DNA of 11,777 nucleotides from Acidobacteriota bacterium (GTDB taxonomy: Bacteria; Acidobacteriota; Terriglobia; Terriglobales; Acidobacteriaceae): the NCBI GenBank assembly GCA_021778875.1, contig JAJYBT010000017.1, positions 1 to 11,777 on the forward strand, read 5' to 3'. A program made the position numbers and the translations under genes. The notes beneath the pieces are model-generated. The model made no database searches and was not told where the DNA came from. It saw only the letters and a list, made by a program, of their open reading frames with translations. Positions 6,482 to 11,777 of the stretch are shown here, one piece after another; within the stretch, counting starts at the first letter, position 1, and each line of letters begins with the position of its first letter.

Positions 6482-6877
6482 CTACCAGACTTCGCAGAGC
6501 ACTTCTCCGCCCACGCCCTCGCGGCGCGCCTGGCGGCCCGTCATCACGCCCTTGGGCGTGGTCATGATCGAGATGCCCAGTCCACCCTGGACGCGCTTGA
6601 TCTCGTCGCGGCCCACGTACACGCGGCAGCCGGGGCGCGAAACCCGCGCCAGATCGCGAATCGCCGCTTCCGCGCCGCCGTACTTCAGGTACACGCGCAG
6701 AATCTGCTTCCCGTCCTCTTCCTGGGTCTTGTAGTTCGAGATGTATCCCTCTTCCTTCAGAATACGGGCAATCTCGGTCTTCAGCTTGGAAGCCGGCACA
6801 TCCAGCTTCTGGTGACGCGCCCGGATCGCATTCCGGATCCGCGCCAGAAAATCAGCAATGGGGTCGGTCAGACTCAT
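6482..6877 (-). CDS. rpsH: 30S ribosomal protein S8
   Basis: S8 binds helix 21 of 16S rRNA early in small-subunit assembly. In E. coli it also represses the spc operon by binding its mRNA near the L5 gene. The 131-residue protein is of normal length. It opens [20 protein letters not shown], has the N-terminal alpha/beta part to about residue 70, and ends with the family signature [20 protein letters not shown] and then [11 protein letters not shown]. The ribosome binding site is strong (GGAGAAGGA before the ATG). It follows rpsN across a 165-nt spacer that is the widest and most structured in the window. Confidence 0.98.
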   Translation of the reverse strand: MSLTDPIADFLARIRNAIRARHQKLDVPASKLKTEIARILKEEGYISNYKTQEEDGKQILRVYLKYGGAEAAIRDLARVSRPGCRVYVGRDEIKRVQGGLGISIMTTPKGVMTGRQARREGVGGEVLCEVW

Positions 6878-6937
6878 TCCTTCTCCTTCATCCCCCGTTC
6901 GCCCGCCATAGCGGGAACCAGCGGGAATGTCTCAAAA

Positions 6938-7032
6938 CAGCTTCTAGCCATCTGCTTTCGGCTTCCAACTCTTCGCCATCGGTGCTCTTCAACAACTGGC
7001 CTGAAGAGCCGGCAGCGCGTGGCTGGAAGCTG
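6938..7032 (-). repeat. Long inverted repeat and inner hairpin in the rpsN-rpsH spacer
   Basis: The ends CAGCTTCCAGCCA (minus strand, 7032-7020) and TGGCTAGAAGCTG (6950-6938) are inverted repeats of 13 bases with one mismatch. Inside them GCTCTTCA and TGAAGAGC (7009-7002 and 6991-6984) pair perfectly over eight bases around a ten-base loop. GATGGC occurs twice within the 3' half, each followed by a GAAG-like word, so there is also degenerate direct repetition. A further CCCGC/GCGGG hairpin lies at 6902-6915. This looks like a folded RNA or a decayed repeat element; there is no coding match. Confidence 0.55.
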
Positions 7033-7042
7033 GCAGCGGTCG

Positions 7043-7228
7043 TTACCAGCTCGACTTGACGACGCCGGGGATCTCGCCCTTGAGCGCCAGTCCGCGGAAG
7101 CACAAACGGCAGATGCCGAACTTCCGCAGGAATGCCCGCGGGCGTCCGCAGAGCTTGCACCGGTTGTGCTTGCGGCAGCTGAACTTCGGCTTCCGCGCGT
7201 CCTTCACGCTTTTTGCAGTCGTTGCCAT
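7043..7228 (-). CDS. rpsN: 30S ribosomal protein S14, type Z (zinc-binding)
   Basis: S14 is needed for assembly of the small-subunit head. At 61 residues it is the short type Z. Cys24, Cys27, Cys40 and Cys43 form the C-x2-C-x12-C-x2-C zinc ribbon (RCKLCGRPR ... [10 protein letters not shown]). It opens [20 protein letters not shown] and ends [11 protein letters not shown], as type Z proteins do; the longer zinc-free form of about 100 residues is ruled out. GAGG precedes the ATG by four bases. It follows rplE with a 35-nt gap and precedes rpsH, its normal place. Confidence 0.98.
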   Translation of the reverse strand: MATTAKSVKDARKPKFSCRKHNRCKLCGRPRAFLRKFGICRLCFRGLALKGEIPGVVKSSW

Positions 7229-7263
7229 ATATCCTCTTGTCCTTCCCGTCCGTTGGGCGGCCG

Positions 7264-7812
7264 TTATGCGCCCTGGCGGAAGGGCATTCCGAAGTGGCGC
7301 AGCAGCGCGCGCGCTCCGTTGTCGTCCTTGGCCGTGGTCACAATCGTGATGTTCATGCCCTTCAGCTTCTCCACCTTGGAGTAATCAATCTCCGGGAAGA
7401 TCAGCTGATCGCGCAGGCCCAGCGTGTAGTTGCCGCGGCCATCAAAGCTCTTGGTGGAGACGCCGCGAAAATCGCGCACGCGCGGCAGCGCCGTCGAGAT
7501 CAGTCGGTCCAGGAACTCGTAGGCCTTGTCGTTGCGCAGGGTCACCATGGCGCCAATCGACATGCCGGCGCGCACCTTGAAGGCCGCGATCGACTTCTTC
7601 GCCTTGGTCGTCACCGGCTTCTGGCCGGCAATCGCCGTCAGGTCCGCCACCAGCGGATCCAGCAGCTTGCTGTTCTGCGTCGCCTCGCCGAGGCCCATGT
7701 TCAGAACAATCTTCTCAAGCTTCGGAACCGCCATCGGGTTCTCGATGCCCAGCTCTTTCTTCAGGGCCTGCTTGATCTCTTTGTTGTACTTCTCTTTCAG
7801 CCTTGCCGCCAT
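7264..7812 (-). CDS. rplE: 50S ribosomal protein L5
   Basis: L5 binds 5S rRNA and touches the P-site tRNA and S13 across the subunit interface. The 182-residue protein is of normal length. It opens [20 protein letters not shown], then has [20 protein letters not shown] (about 25-44), the [20 protein letters not shown] stretch (69-88) and [20 protein letters not shown]. The C-terminal part has [20 protein letters not shown] and ends in [17 protein letters not shown] stretch about ten bases before the ATG is the likely ribosome binding site. It follows rplX by 114 nt. In E. coli the S8 repressor site overlaps the start of this gene; I do not recognise such a site here. Confidence 0.98.
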   Translation of the reverse strand: MAARLKEKYNKEIKQALKKELGIENPMAVPKLEKIVLNMGLGEATQNSKLLDPLVADLTAIAGQKPVTTKAKKSIAAFKVRAGMSIGAMVTLRNDKAYEFLDRLISTALPRVRDFRGVSTKSFDGRGNYTLGLRDQLIFPEIDYSKVEKLKGMNITIVTTAKDDNGARALLRHFGMPFRQGA

Positions 7813-7926
7813 GTTGCTTGCTCTCTTTCTTCCGGTGCCCGGAGTGGCCCCGCTTGCCTGGGCCGTGTACCGCTGCGGAAGGGGTTTGCCGTTCCAGCCT
7901 CTGGCCGGAGCGGGCTCTGGGTCCCG
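7813..7926 (-). other. 114-nt rplX-rplE spacer
   Basis: It holds one modest hairpin, GGCCC/GGGCC with a nine-base loop at 7846-7864, and a CCAG/CTGG stem nearer rplX. No promoter, U-tract or coding match is visible. The rplE ribosome binding site lies at the downstream end. Confidence 0.35.
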
Positions 7927-8253
7927 TTACTTCTTGGTGGGCAGCGTCTGCCCGCACTTCTTGCAGATCCGAACCCGGGTATCGCCCTCGGTCTTGTAGC
8001 CCACGCGCGCCACACCGCAGTTCGGGCAAAGCAGCGCCACGTTGGACACGCTGATGGGCGACTCATGCTCCGCGATGCCGCCGCGCGTGTTCTGGCCCTG
8101 CTTGCTGGAGACCGTCTTCTTCACGACGCGCACGTGTTCCACCAGCACCGCGCCCTTGTCAGGCATGGCGCGCAGCACGCGACCCGTCTTGCCGCGGTCG
8201 GCGCCGGTAAGCACCTTGACCGTATCGTTGCGATGAATATGTAAACTCGGCAT
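7927..8253 (-). CDS. rplX: 50S ribosomal protein L24 with a CxxC zinc-ribbon motif
   Basis: L24 starts large-subunit assembly and lies near the exit tunnel. From the ATG at 8253 it has 108 residues, opening [20 protein letters not shown] with the KOW motif over about 10-37 ([18 protein letters not shown]). The C-terminal half carries Cys76, Cys79, Cys97 and Cys100 ([10 protein letters not shown] ... RICKKCGQ), a probable zinc ribbon; E. coli and Bacillus L24 lack these Cys pairs. The frame is open to a GTG at 8265, but the ATG fits the usual start and has GGAG 11 bases upstream. It lies 51 nt after rplN, in a gap with a GCCAG/CTGGC hairpin at 8290-8302. Confidence 0.97.
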   Translation of the reverse strand: MPSLHIHRNDTVKVLTGADRGKTGRVLRAMPDKGAVLVEHVRVVKKTVSSKQGQNTRGGIAEHESPISVSNVALLCPNCGVARVGYKTEGDTRVRICKKCGQTLPTKK

Positions 8254-8289
8254 CTCTTCTCTCACTCCGGCCCTCTGCAGGCCGTGCTT

Positions 8290-8302
8290 GCCAGTGTCTG
8301 GC
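8290..8302 (-). other. Small hairpin after the rplN stop codon
   Basis: GCCAG and CTGGC pair over five bases around ACA, two bases after the rplN TAA. A second possible stem (CGGCC/GGCCG, loop of seven) lies at 8268-8284. No U-tract follows either. It continues the pattern of small stems just after stop codons seen in this operon. Confidence 0.35.
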
Positions 8303-8304
8303 CC

Positions 8305-8676
8305 TTACACAACCTCGGGAGCCAGCGAAACAATCTTCAGGAACTTCTTCTCGCGCAGTTCGCGGGCCACGGGTCCGAAGACGCGGGTGCCCACGGGCTC
8401 GTTGGCTTCGTTAATCACCACCGCCGCGTTCTCGTCGAAGCGGATATAGGTGCCATCCCGGCGGCGATACTCCTTGCGCGTCCGGACGATGACCGCCTTC
8501 ACCACCTTGCCCTTCTTCACGGTGCCATCCGGCGAGGCTTCCTTCACCGCGGCGGTAATCACATCGCCGAGGCCCGCCTTCTTGCCCAGTCCGCCACCCA
8601 GGGGCAGAATCATCTGCAGCTTGCGCGCGCCGGAGTTATCGGCCACCGCGAGCATGGTTCTCATTTGCACAGCCAT
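8305..8676 (-). CDS. rplN: 50S ribosomal protein L14
   Basis: L14 sits at the subunit interface, forms bridges with 16S rRNA and binds the silencing factor RsfS. The 123-residue protein is one longer than most homologues. It opens [20 protein letters not shown] and contains the L14 signature region [20 protein letters not shown] (40-59), followed by [20 protein letters not shown]. It ends [20 protein letters not shown] and then APEVV. AAGGAG lies eight bases before the ATG. It follows rpsQ by only 26 nt. Confidence 0.98.
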   Translation of the reverse strand: MAVQMRTMLAVADNSGARKLQMILPLGGGLGKKAGLGDVITAAVKEASPDGTVKKGKVVKAVIVRTRKEYRRRDGTYIRFDENAAVVINEANEPVGTRVFGPVARELREKKFLKIVSLAPEVV

Positions 8677-8702
8677 GGAATCTTCTCCTTAACTCGCTCG
8701 CC

Positions 8703-9038
8703 TTACTTGGAAGCCGCAGCGTCGGCCTGGACCGTTGTATCTTCGATCTGGCTGAGCGACGAGCGCCGCACGATCTCTTCCAGAGACCACCGCTTCAGCT
8801 TGCTCAGCGGCCGGGTCTCCCGGATCCGCACCACATCTCCAACACGGGCCGAGTTCTGCTCGTCGTGCGCGTAGAACTTCTTCGAGCTGCGCACAATTCG
8901 CTTGTACTTCGGGTGTGCCTTGCGCATCTCCACTTCGACCACGATGGTCTTCTGCATCTTCGTTGAGACCACCTGGCCCACCTTCTCATTGCGCCGCGAC
9001 GTTGCCGGCGCCTGTGCTGTTTCGGTTGTCGCCGTCAT
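8703..9038 (-). CDS. rpsQ: 30S ribosomal protein S17 with N- and C-terminal extensions
   Basis: S17 is an OB-fold primary binder of the 5' domain of 16S rRNA. The fold runs from about residue 16 to 92: [20 protein letters not shown], then [39 protein letters not shown] and EEIVRR. At 111 residues it is well above the usual 80-90. The extra parts are an Ala/Thr-rich N-terminus ([17 protein letters not shown]) and a C-terminus [19 protein letters not shown]. The ATG follows the rpmC stop with no gap (TAAATG), and GGGAG lies eight bases before it inside rpmC, so this start and coupling to L29 are well supported; the N-terminal tail is therefore probably real. Confidence 0.97.
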   Translation of the reverse strand: MTATTETAQAPATSRRNEKVGQVVSTKMQKTIVVEVEMRKAHPKYKRIVRSSKKFYAHDEQNSARVGDVVRIRETRPLSKLKRWSLEEIVRRSSLSQIEDTTVQADAAASK

Positions 9039-9296
9039 TTAGCGGGCTCCCTTCTTGCCTTTGGTCGCCGGGGCCGCGGCCGCGGCGTCCTGCTGCGCTC
9101 CGCGAATACCCAGCTCGCGCTCACGGGCCACGGTCTTGATCTGGGCGATCTCCTTGCGCAGCTGGCGAAGCTTCTTGACTCCGTCGTTTTGCCCCAGAGA
9201 TACCTGGAAGCGCAGCCGGAACAGTTGCTCGGCGGCCGTCTTCTCGTGGCTCTGCAGCTCGGCATCGCTCAAATTGCGAATCTTATCGAGTTCCAT
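9039..9296 (-). CDS. rpmC: 50S ribosomal protein L29 with Ala/Lys-rich tail
   Basis: L29 is a helical hairpin near the tunnel exit, where it contributes to the docking site for trigger factor and SRP. The core is typical: MELDKIRNLSDAELQSHEKT, EQLFRLRFQVSLGQ, and the signature LRQLRKEIAQIKTVARERE (about 43-61). At 85 residues it exceeds the usual 60-70; the extra is QQDAAAAAPATKGKKGAR, a low-complexity tail. GGAG lies seven bases before the ATG. It abuts rpsQ directly and follows rplP by 66 nt, with a GCCCC/GGGGC hairpin at 9320-9333 in between. Confidence 0.97.
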   Translation of the reverse strand: MELDKIRNLSDAELQSHEKTAAEQLFRLRFQVSLGQNDGVKKLRQLRKEIAQIKTVARERELGIRGAQQDAAAAAPATKGKKGAR

Positions 9297-9319
9297 CGTT
9301 TCTCTCCGTCGCTCTACTC

Positions 9320-9333
9320 GCCCCTGCCGGGGC
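9320..9333 (-). other. Hairpin in the rplP-rpmC spacer
   Basis: GCCCC and GGGGC pair over five bases around the loop GGCA, 29 bases after the rplP stop and 23 bases before the rpmC start. There is no U-tract. It is short, so on its own it could be chance at this base composition. Confidence 0.35.
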
Positions 9334-9362
9334 TTGCGGCGCGTCCTTCTCTACTGGCCGGA

Positions 9363-9803
9363 CTACTTGACCGCGGCCTCGGCCTTTTCCGCCACTCCCG
9401 GCCGCATCACAAACTTCGTGCGCAGCGGCAGCTTGTTCGACGCCAGACGCATGGCCTCTGCGGCAACCTCCGGCGCGACTCCCTCCATCTCGAAGAGAAT
9501 CTTGCCCGGGCGCACCACCGCGACCCAGTGATCCAACGCGCCCTTGCCAGAGCCCATTCGGACTTCGGCCGGCTTCTTGGTAATCGGCTTGTCCGGGAAC
9601 AGCCGCAGCCAGATCTTGCCACCACGCTTGATGAAGCGGGTCATGGCAATACGGCTCGCCTCGATCTGCCGGTCGGTAATGTAACCGCACTCCATGACCT
9701 TCAAACCGTACTCGCCAAACGAGAGGGACGAGCCGCGCCACGCCTTGCCGCGCATCTTGCCCTTCTGCTGCTTGCGATACTTCACCTTCTTTGGCATCAA
9801 CAT
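9363..9803 (-). CDS. rplP: 50S ribosomal protein L16
   Basis: L16 lies next to the A-site tRNA elbow and organises the peptidyl-transferase side of the large subunit. The start [19 protein letters not shown] is the classic L16 N-terminus (ATG at 9803; a second ATG two codons in would lose the typical first residues). Then come [20 protein letters not shown] (about 26-45), [20 protein letters not shown], and the signature [20 protein letters not shown]. At 146 residues it is slightly longer than the usual 136-144, with a short Ala/Glu/Lys tail. GAGG lies eight bases before the ATG. The gap to rpsC is 164 nt. Confidence 0.98.
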   Translation of the reverse strand: MLMPKKVKYRKQQKGKMRGKAWRGSSLSFGEYGLKVMECGYITDRQIEASRIAMTRFIKRGGKIWLRLFPDKPITKKPAEVRMGSGKGALDHWVAVVRPGKILFEMEGVAPEVAAEAMRLASNKLPLRTKFVMRPGVAEKAEAAVK

Positions 9804-9967
9804 AACGAAAACCTCAAAAACCGAGTGGTCCGTTATCGGCTTTCCATCGCCGGCGACCGGTCACCGCTCCCGGCAACTCCGCCGCCCACCTGTCATCCGA
9901 CGTCCGTCCTGAATTTCTTACGGCCGGAGAAACGGATCCGCGATCCGCTCTCGCCGGCCACAATCCC
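9804..9967 (-). other. 164-nt rpsC-rplP spacer
   Basis: The upstream end holds the strong compound hairpin at 9922-9959. In the middle a GGTGACCGGTCGCC near-palindrome sits inside GCCGG/CCGGC arms. Downstream of that is TGGAAAGCCGATA (9846-9834), which resembles TGGAAGCCGAAA in the rpsN-rpsH spacer (6967-6956). No coding match or promoter was recognised. Confidence 0.45.
9922..9959 (-). other. Strong compound stem-loop just after rpsC
   Basis: GGCCGG pairs with CCGGCC (outer, six), AGA with TCT after a two-base bulge, and CGGATC with GATCCG (inner, six) around a three-base loop, about 15 pairs in 38 bases. It starts eight bases after the rpsC TAA. The following bases are GTAAGAAATTCAGG, so there is no U-tract and a simple intrinsic terminator is unlikely. 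It is the most stable-looking structure in the window and lies inside the S10 part of the operon. Confidence 0.6.
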
Positions 9968-10636
9968 TTAAAACACCGACGTGCTTACCGGCGCAGACTG
10001 GCGGCGCTTCTGCTCATAGATATCGCCGCGATAGATCCAGGTCTTCACGCCGATCACGCCGTACGTGGTCTGCGCTTCAGCAAAGCCGTAGTCGATATCC
10101 GCACGCAGCGTGTGCAGCGGCAGCCGGCCCTGCAGGTACCACTCCGAGCGCGCGATTTCATTGCCGTTCAAGCGGCCCGAGACGCGCACCTTGATACCCT
10201 TGCAGCCAAACCGCAGCGCCGAGTCCACGCTCTTGCGCATGGCGCGGCGGAAGCTTACGCGCTTCTCCAGCTGCAGCGCGATGTTCTCGGCCACCAGCTG
10301 AGCATCCAGCTCCGGCTTGTTCACCTCGATGATGTCGATGAACACGTCACGGCTGGTGCGCTTGCCGAGCTCCGTCTTCAGCTTCTCGATCTCGGCGCCC
10401 TTGCGGCCGATCACGATACCCGGACGGGCCGTGCGAATCAAAAAGCGCAGCTTGTTGCCCGGCCGCTCAATCTCCACCGAGCTCACGCCCGCGGCCTTCA
10501 GCTTCTCGCGCAGCTCCGCCTTCAGCTTCACGTCCTCGACCAGGAGCTTGTCATAGTCGCGCTCCGAGAACCAGCGCGAACGCCAGGGCTTGTTCACTCC
10601 CAGCCGGAATCCGTAAGGATGGACTTTCTGTCCCAT
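9968..10636 (-). CDS. rpsC: 30S ribosomal protein S3
   Basis: S3 lies at the mRNA entry channel and takes part in the ribosomal helicase activity. The 222-residue protein is of normal length. It opens [20 protein letters not shown]; the type II KH domain has [17 protein letters not shown] with the GRKG loop at 77-80. The C-terminal domain shows [12 protein letters not shown] (125-136), [14 protein letters not shown] (154-167), [19 protein letters not shown] (170-188) and [15 protein letters not shown] (193-207). GAGG lies eight bases before the ATG. It follows rplV by 20 nt; a strong stem-loop follows its stop codon. Confidence 0.98.
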   Translation of the reverse strand: MGQKVHPYGFRLGVNKPWRSRWFSERDYDKLLVEDVKLKAELREKLKAAGVSSVEIERPGNKLRFLIRTARPGIVIGRKGAEIEKLKTELGKRTSRDVFIDIIEVNKPELDAQLVAENIALQLEKRVSFRRAMRKSVDSALRFGCKGIKVRVSGRLNGNEIARSEWYLQGRLPLHTLRADIDYGFAEAQTTYGVIGVKTWIYRGDIYEQKRRQSAPVSTSVF

Positions 10637-10656
10637 GCTATTTCCCTCAAACTTCC

Positions 10657-11103
10657 CTAGGCCTTCTTGCTGGCCTTCTTCTTGGTTGCCTTCGGCGCCG
10701 CTGCCGGTTCCTCAGCCTTGGTCACCAGGCTCTCGCCCGTCTCACGCTCGGCCACAGACACCACGATGTGCGCCAGCCTGCGCTGGTAGCGATACGCGCG
10801 GCCCATGGGAGCCGGGCGGATGCGCTTCATGCGTGGTCCGTCGTTGGCCAGCGCCTGCTTCACATACAGGTTGTCCACATCCAGATCGATGCCCTGCTCG
10901 CCGGCCACATACTTGGCGTTGTCCACCGCCGAGGTCAGCAGCTTGTGGATCACCGGTGCGATACGCTTCTTGGTGAAGGCCGCCGTCTCCAGCGCCTCCT
11001 GAACCCCCCGGCCCTTGATCAGGTCGAGCACCAGCCGCGCCTTCTGCGGCGACACGCGCTGAAACTTGGCCTCGGCCCGGAATTCCTTTGTCTCGACTGC
11101 CAT
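10657..11103 (-). CDS. rplV: 50S ribosomal protein L22 with Ala/Lys-rich C-terminal tail
   Basis: L22 lines the peptide exit tunnel; its long beta-hairpin forms part of the constriction where macrolides and stalling peptides act. The core has [20 protein letters not shown] (about 12-31) and, for the hairpin loop, [20 protein letters not shown] (about 88-107) followed by [13 protein letters not shown]. At 148 residues it exceeds the usual 110-120; the extra is a C-terminal tail with [18 protein letters not shown]. The ribosome binding site is good (AGGAAGG before the ATG). It precedes rpsC by 20 nt and follows rpsS by 66 nt. Confidence 0.97.
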   Translation of the reverse strand: MAVETKEFRAEAKFQRVSPQKARLVLDLIKGRGVQEALETAAFTKKRIAPVIHKLLTSAVDNAKYVAGEQGIDLDVDNLYVKQALANDGPRMKRIRPAPMGRAYRYQRRLAHIVVSVAERETGESLVTKAEEPAAAPKATKKKASKKA

Positions 11104-11127
11104 TGGTATGCCTTCCTCAATCTCTTC

Positions 11128-11158
11128 GCGCCGGGGAGGGCTCCACCCTCTACAGCGC
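11128..11158 (-). other. Stem-loop in the rpsS-rplV spacer
   Basis: GAGGG and CCCTC (11150-11146 and 11140-11136) pair over five bases around TGGAG, and flanking GCGC words could extend the stem across small internal loops. It starts about 11 bases after the rpsS stop. No U-tract follows. It fits the general pattern in this operon. Confidence 0.35.
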
Positions 11159-11169
11159 CGAATCTCGTA

Positions 11170-11460
11170 CTACCGCGCCTTGGCGCCGGCTTCCGCAGCC
11201 TTGCCCGCGGTGTGGCCCTTGAACGTCCGCGTGGGAGCAAACTCGCCCAGCTTGTGCCCCACCATGTTCTCCGTCACGTACACCGGAACAAATTTCTTGC
11301 CGTTGTGCACGGCAATGGTGTGCCCCACGAACTCCGGAAAGATGGTCGAGCGCCGCGACCAGGTCTTCACCACTTTCTTGTCGTTGGCCTTGTTGAGCAC
11401 CTCGATCTTGACGCTCAGGTGCTCGTCTACAAACGGACCCTTCTTCGTTGAACGTGCCAT
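11170..11460 (-). CDS. rpsS: 30S ribosomal protein S19
   Basis: S19 lies in the head of the small subunit, pairs with S13 and reaches toward the A site. The 96-residue protein is of normal length. It opens [20 protein letters not shown], then has [20 protein letters not shown] (about 31-50), [19 protein letters not shown] (51-69) and the end [24 protein letters not shown] lies four bases before the ATG. The gap from rplB is 15 nt. Confidence 0.98.
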   Translation of the reverse strand: MARSTKKGPFVDEHLSVKIEVLNKANDKKVVKTWSRRSTIFPEFVGHTIAVHNGKKFVPVYVTENMVGHKLGEFAPTRTFKGHTAGKAAEAGAKAR

Positions 11461-11475
11461 AAATCTTCCGCTCCT

Positions 11476-11777
11476 CTACTTCGCCCGGCGGCTGACGATA
11501 AAGGCGTCGGTCCGCTTGTTGTTGCGTGTCTTGTAGCCGCGCGTCGGCTGGCCCCACGGCGTCACCGGGTGACGGCCGCCCGAGGTCTTGCCCTCGCCGC
11601 CGCCATGCGGGTGGTCCACCGGGTTCATCGTTACGCCGCGGTTGGTCGGGCGGATGCCCTTCCAGCGATTGCGGCCGGCCTTGCCGACGGCCACGTTCTC
11701 GTGGTCCGTGTTGCCCACCTGTCCGATGGTCGCCATGCAGTCCGAAAGCACCTTGCGGGTTTCGCCGGAAGGCAGCT
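11476..11777 (-). CDS. rplB: 50S ribosomal protein L2, C-terminal part (5' end outside window)
   Basis: L2 is needed for subunit joining and supports peptidyl transferase. Only the last 99 residues are in the window, and the frame stays open to the edge. The part seen starts [20 protein letters not shown], then [18 protein letters not shown] and [20 protein letters not shown]. The [11 protein letters not shown] loop carries the conserved histidine region linked to L2 function. It ends [20 protein letters not shown] plus K, with TAG at 11478-11476. A GTG inside the frame at 11751 is not the true start. It leads rpsS by 15 nt, the normal order in S10 operons. Confidence 0.98.
   Translation of the reverse strand, partial: LPSGETRKVLSDCMATIGQVGNTDHENVAVGKAGRNRWKGIRPTNRGVTMNPVDHPHGGGEGKTSGGRHPVTPWGQPTRGYKTRNNKRTDAFIVSRRAK

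Noticed and set aside
5774..7384. Long plus-strand open frame of 536 codons
   Set aside because: It lies opposite rplF, rpsH, rpsN and part of rplE, and its His/Arg/Leu-rich product is typical of antisense frames in GC-rich DNA. The minus-strand genes are unmistakable.
7813..7926. S8 repressor site at the start of rplE, as in E. coli
   Set aside because: I could not find the characteristic S8-binding helix with its conserved internal loop in the rplX-rplE gap or the first rplE codons. A covariance search would be decisive.
7213..8244. Plus-strand open frame of 343 codons
   Set aside because: It is antisense to rplE and rplX and has no family resemblance.
8254..8265. rplX start at an upstream GTG
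   Set aside because: It adds only MREE; the ATG at 8253 matches the normal L24 start, and the GTG overlaps the GGAG element.
1..11777. Mobile element, CRISPR array, tRNA gene or other accessory system
   Set aside because: Gene order is the standard one without interruption. I saw no transposase, regularly spaced direct repeats, tRNA-like cloverleaf or target-site duplication.

Overview
This window is one uninterrupted stretch of a bacterial ribosomal-protein super-operon, the S10-spc-alpha cluster. Every gene I can support lies on the minus strand, so transcription runs from high to low coordinates. The order is rplB (3' part), rpsS, rplV, rpsC, rplP, rpmC, rpsQ, rplN, rplX, rplE, rpsN, rpsH, rplF, rplR, rpsE, rpmD, rplO, secY, adk, map, infA, rpmJ, rpsM (5' part). 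This is the textbook bacterial order, with 21 complete and 2 edge-truncated genes, no frameshift and no insertion. The high GC content, the Zn-binding forms of S14, L24, L36 and adenylate kinase, the adk-map-infA-rpmJ arrangement and the protein sequences fit a free-living, GC-rich bacterium. My best guess is Acidobacteriota (Terriglobia), but that comes from general familiarity and not from a search.

Layout in transcription order. Positions 11777-9363 are the end of the S10 part (L2, S19, L22, S3, L16). Positions 9296-3949 hold L29-S17 and the spc part (L14, L24, L5, S14, S8, L6, L18, S5, L30, L15). Positions 3841-655 hold SecY, the main channel of the Sec translocon, then adenylate kinase, methionine aminopeptidase and initiation factor IF-1. 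Positions 595-1 hold L36 and the start of S13, which opens the alpha part. The genes act together in ribosome assembly, start of translation, removal of the initiator Met, nucleotide balance and membrane protein export.

The coding content is ordinary. What stands out is between the genes. Eleven of the 22 junctions are wider than 60 nt (up to 165 nt), in an operon type where gaps are usually short. Nearly all of these wide spacers hold GC-rich perfect or near-perfect inverted repeats, often just after the preceding stop codon and none followed by a proper U-tract. The strongest are after rpsC (9922-9959), between rpsN and rpsH (6938-7032), after rplF (5785-5818) and before secY (3862-3896). 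Other points are a probable TTG start for infA with a hairpin just before its ribosome binding site, an N-terminal extension on adenylate kinase, and low-complexity tails on L22, L29 and S17. I see no new defence, mobile or metabolic system here, no tRNA or rRNA gene, no CRISPR array and no convincing promoter or intrinsic terminator. No gene-free stretch exceeds 165 nt.
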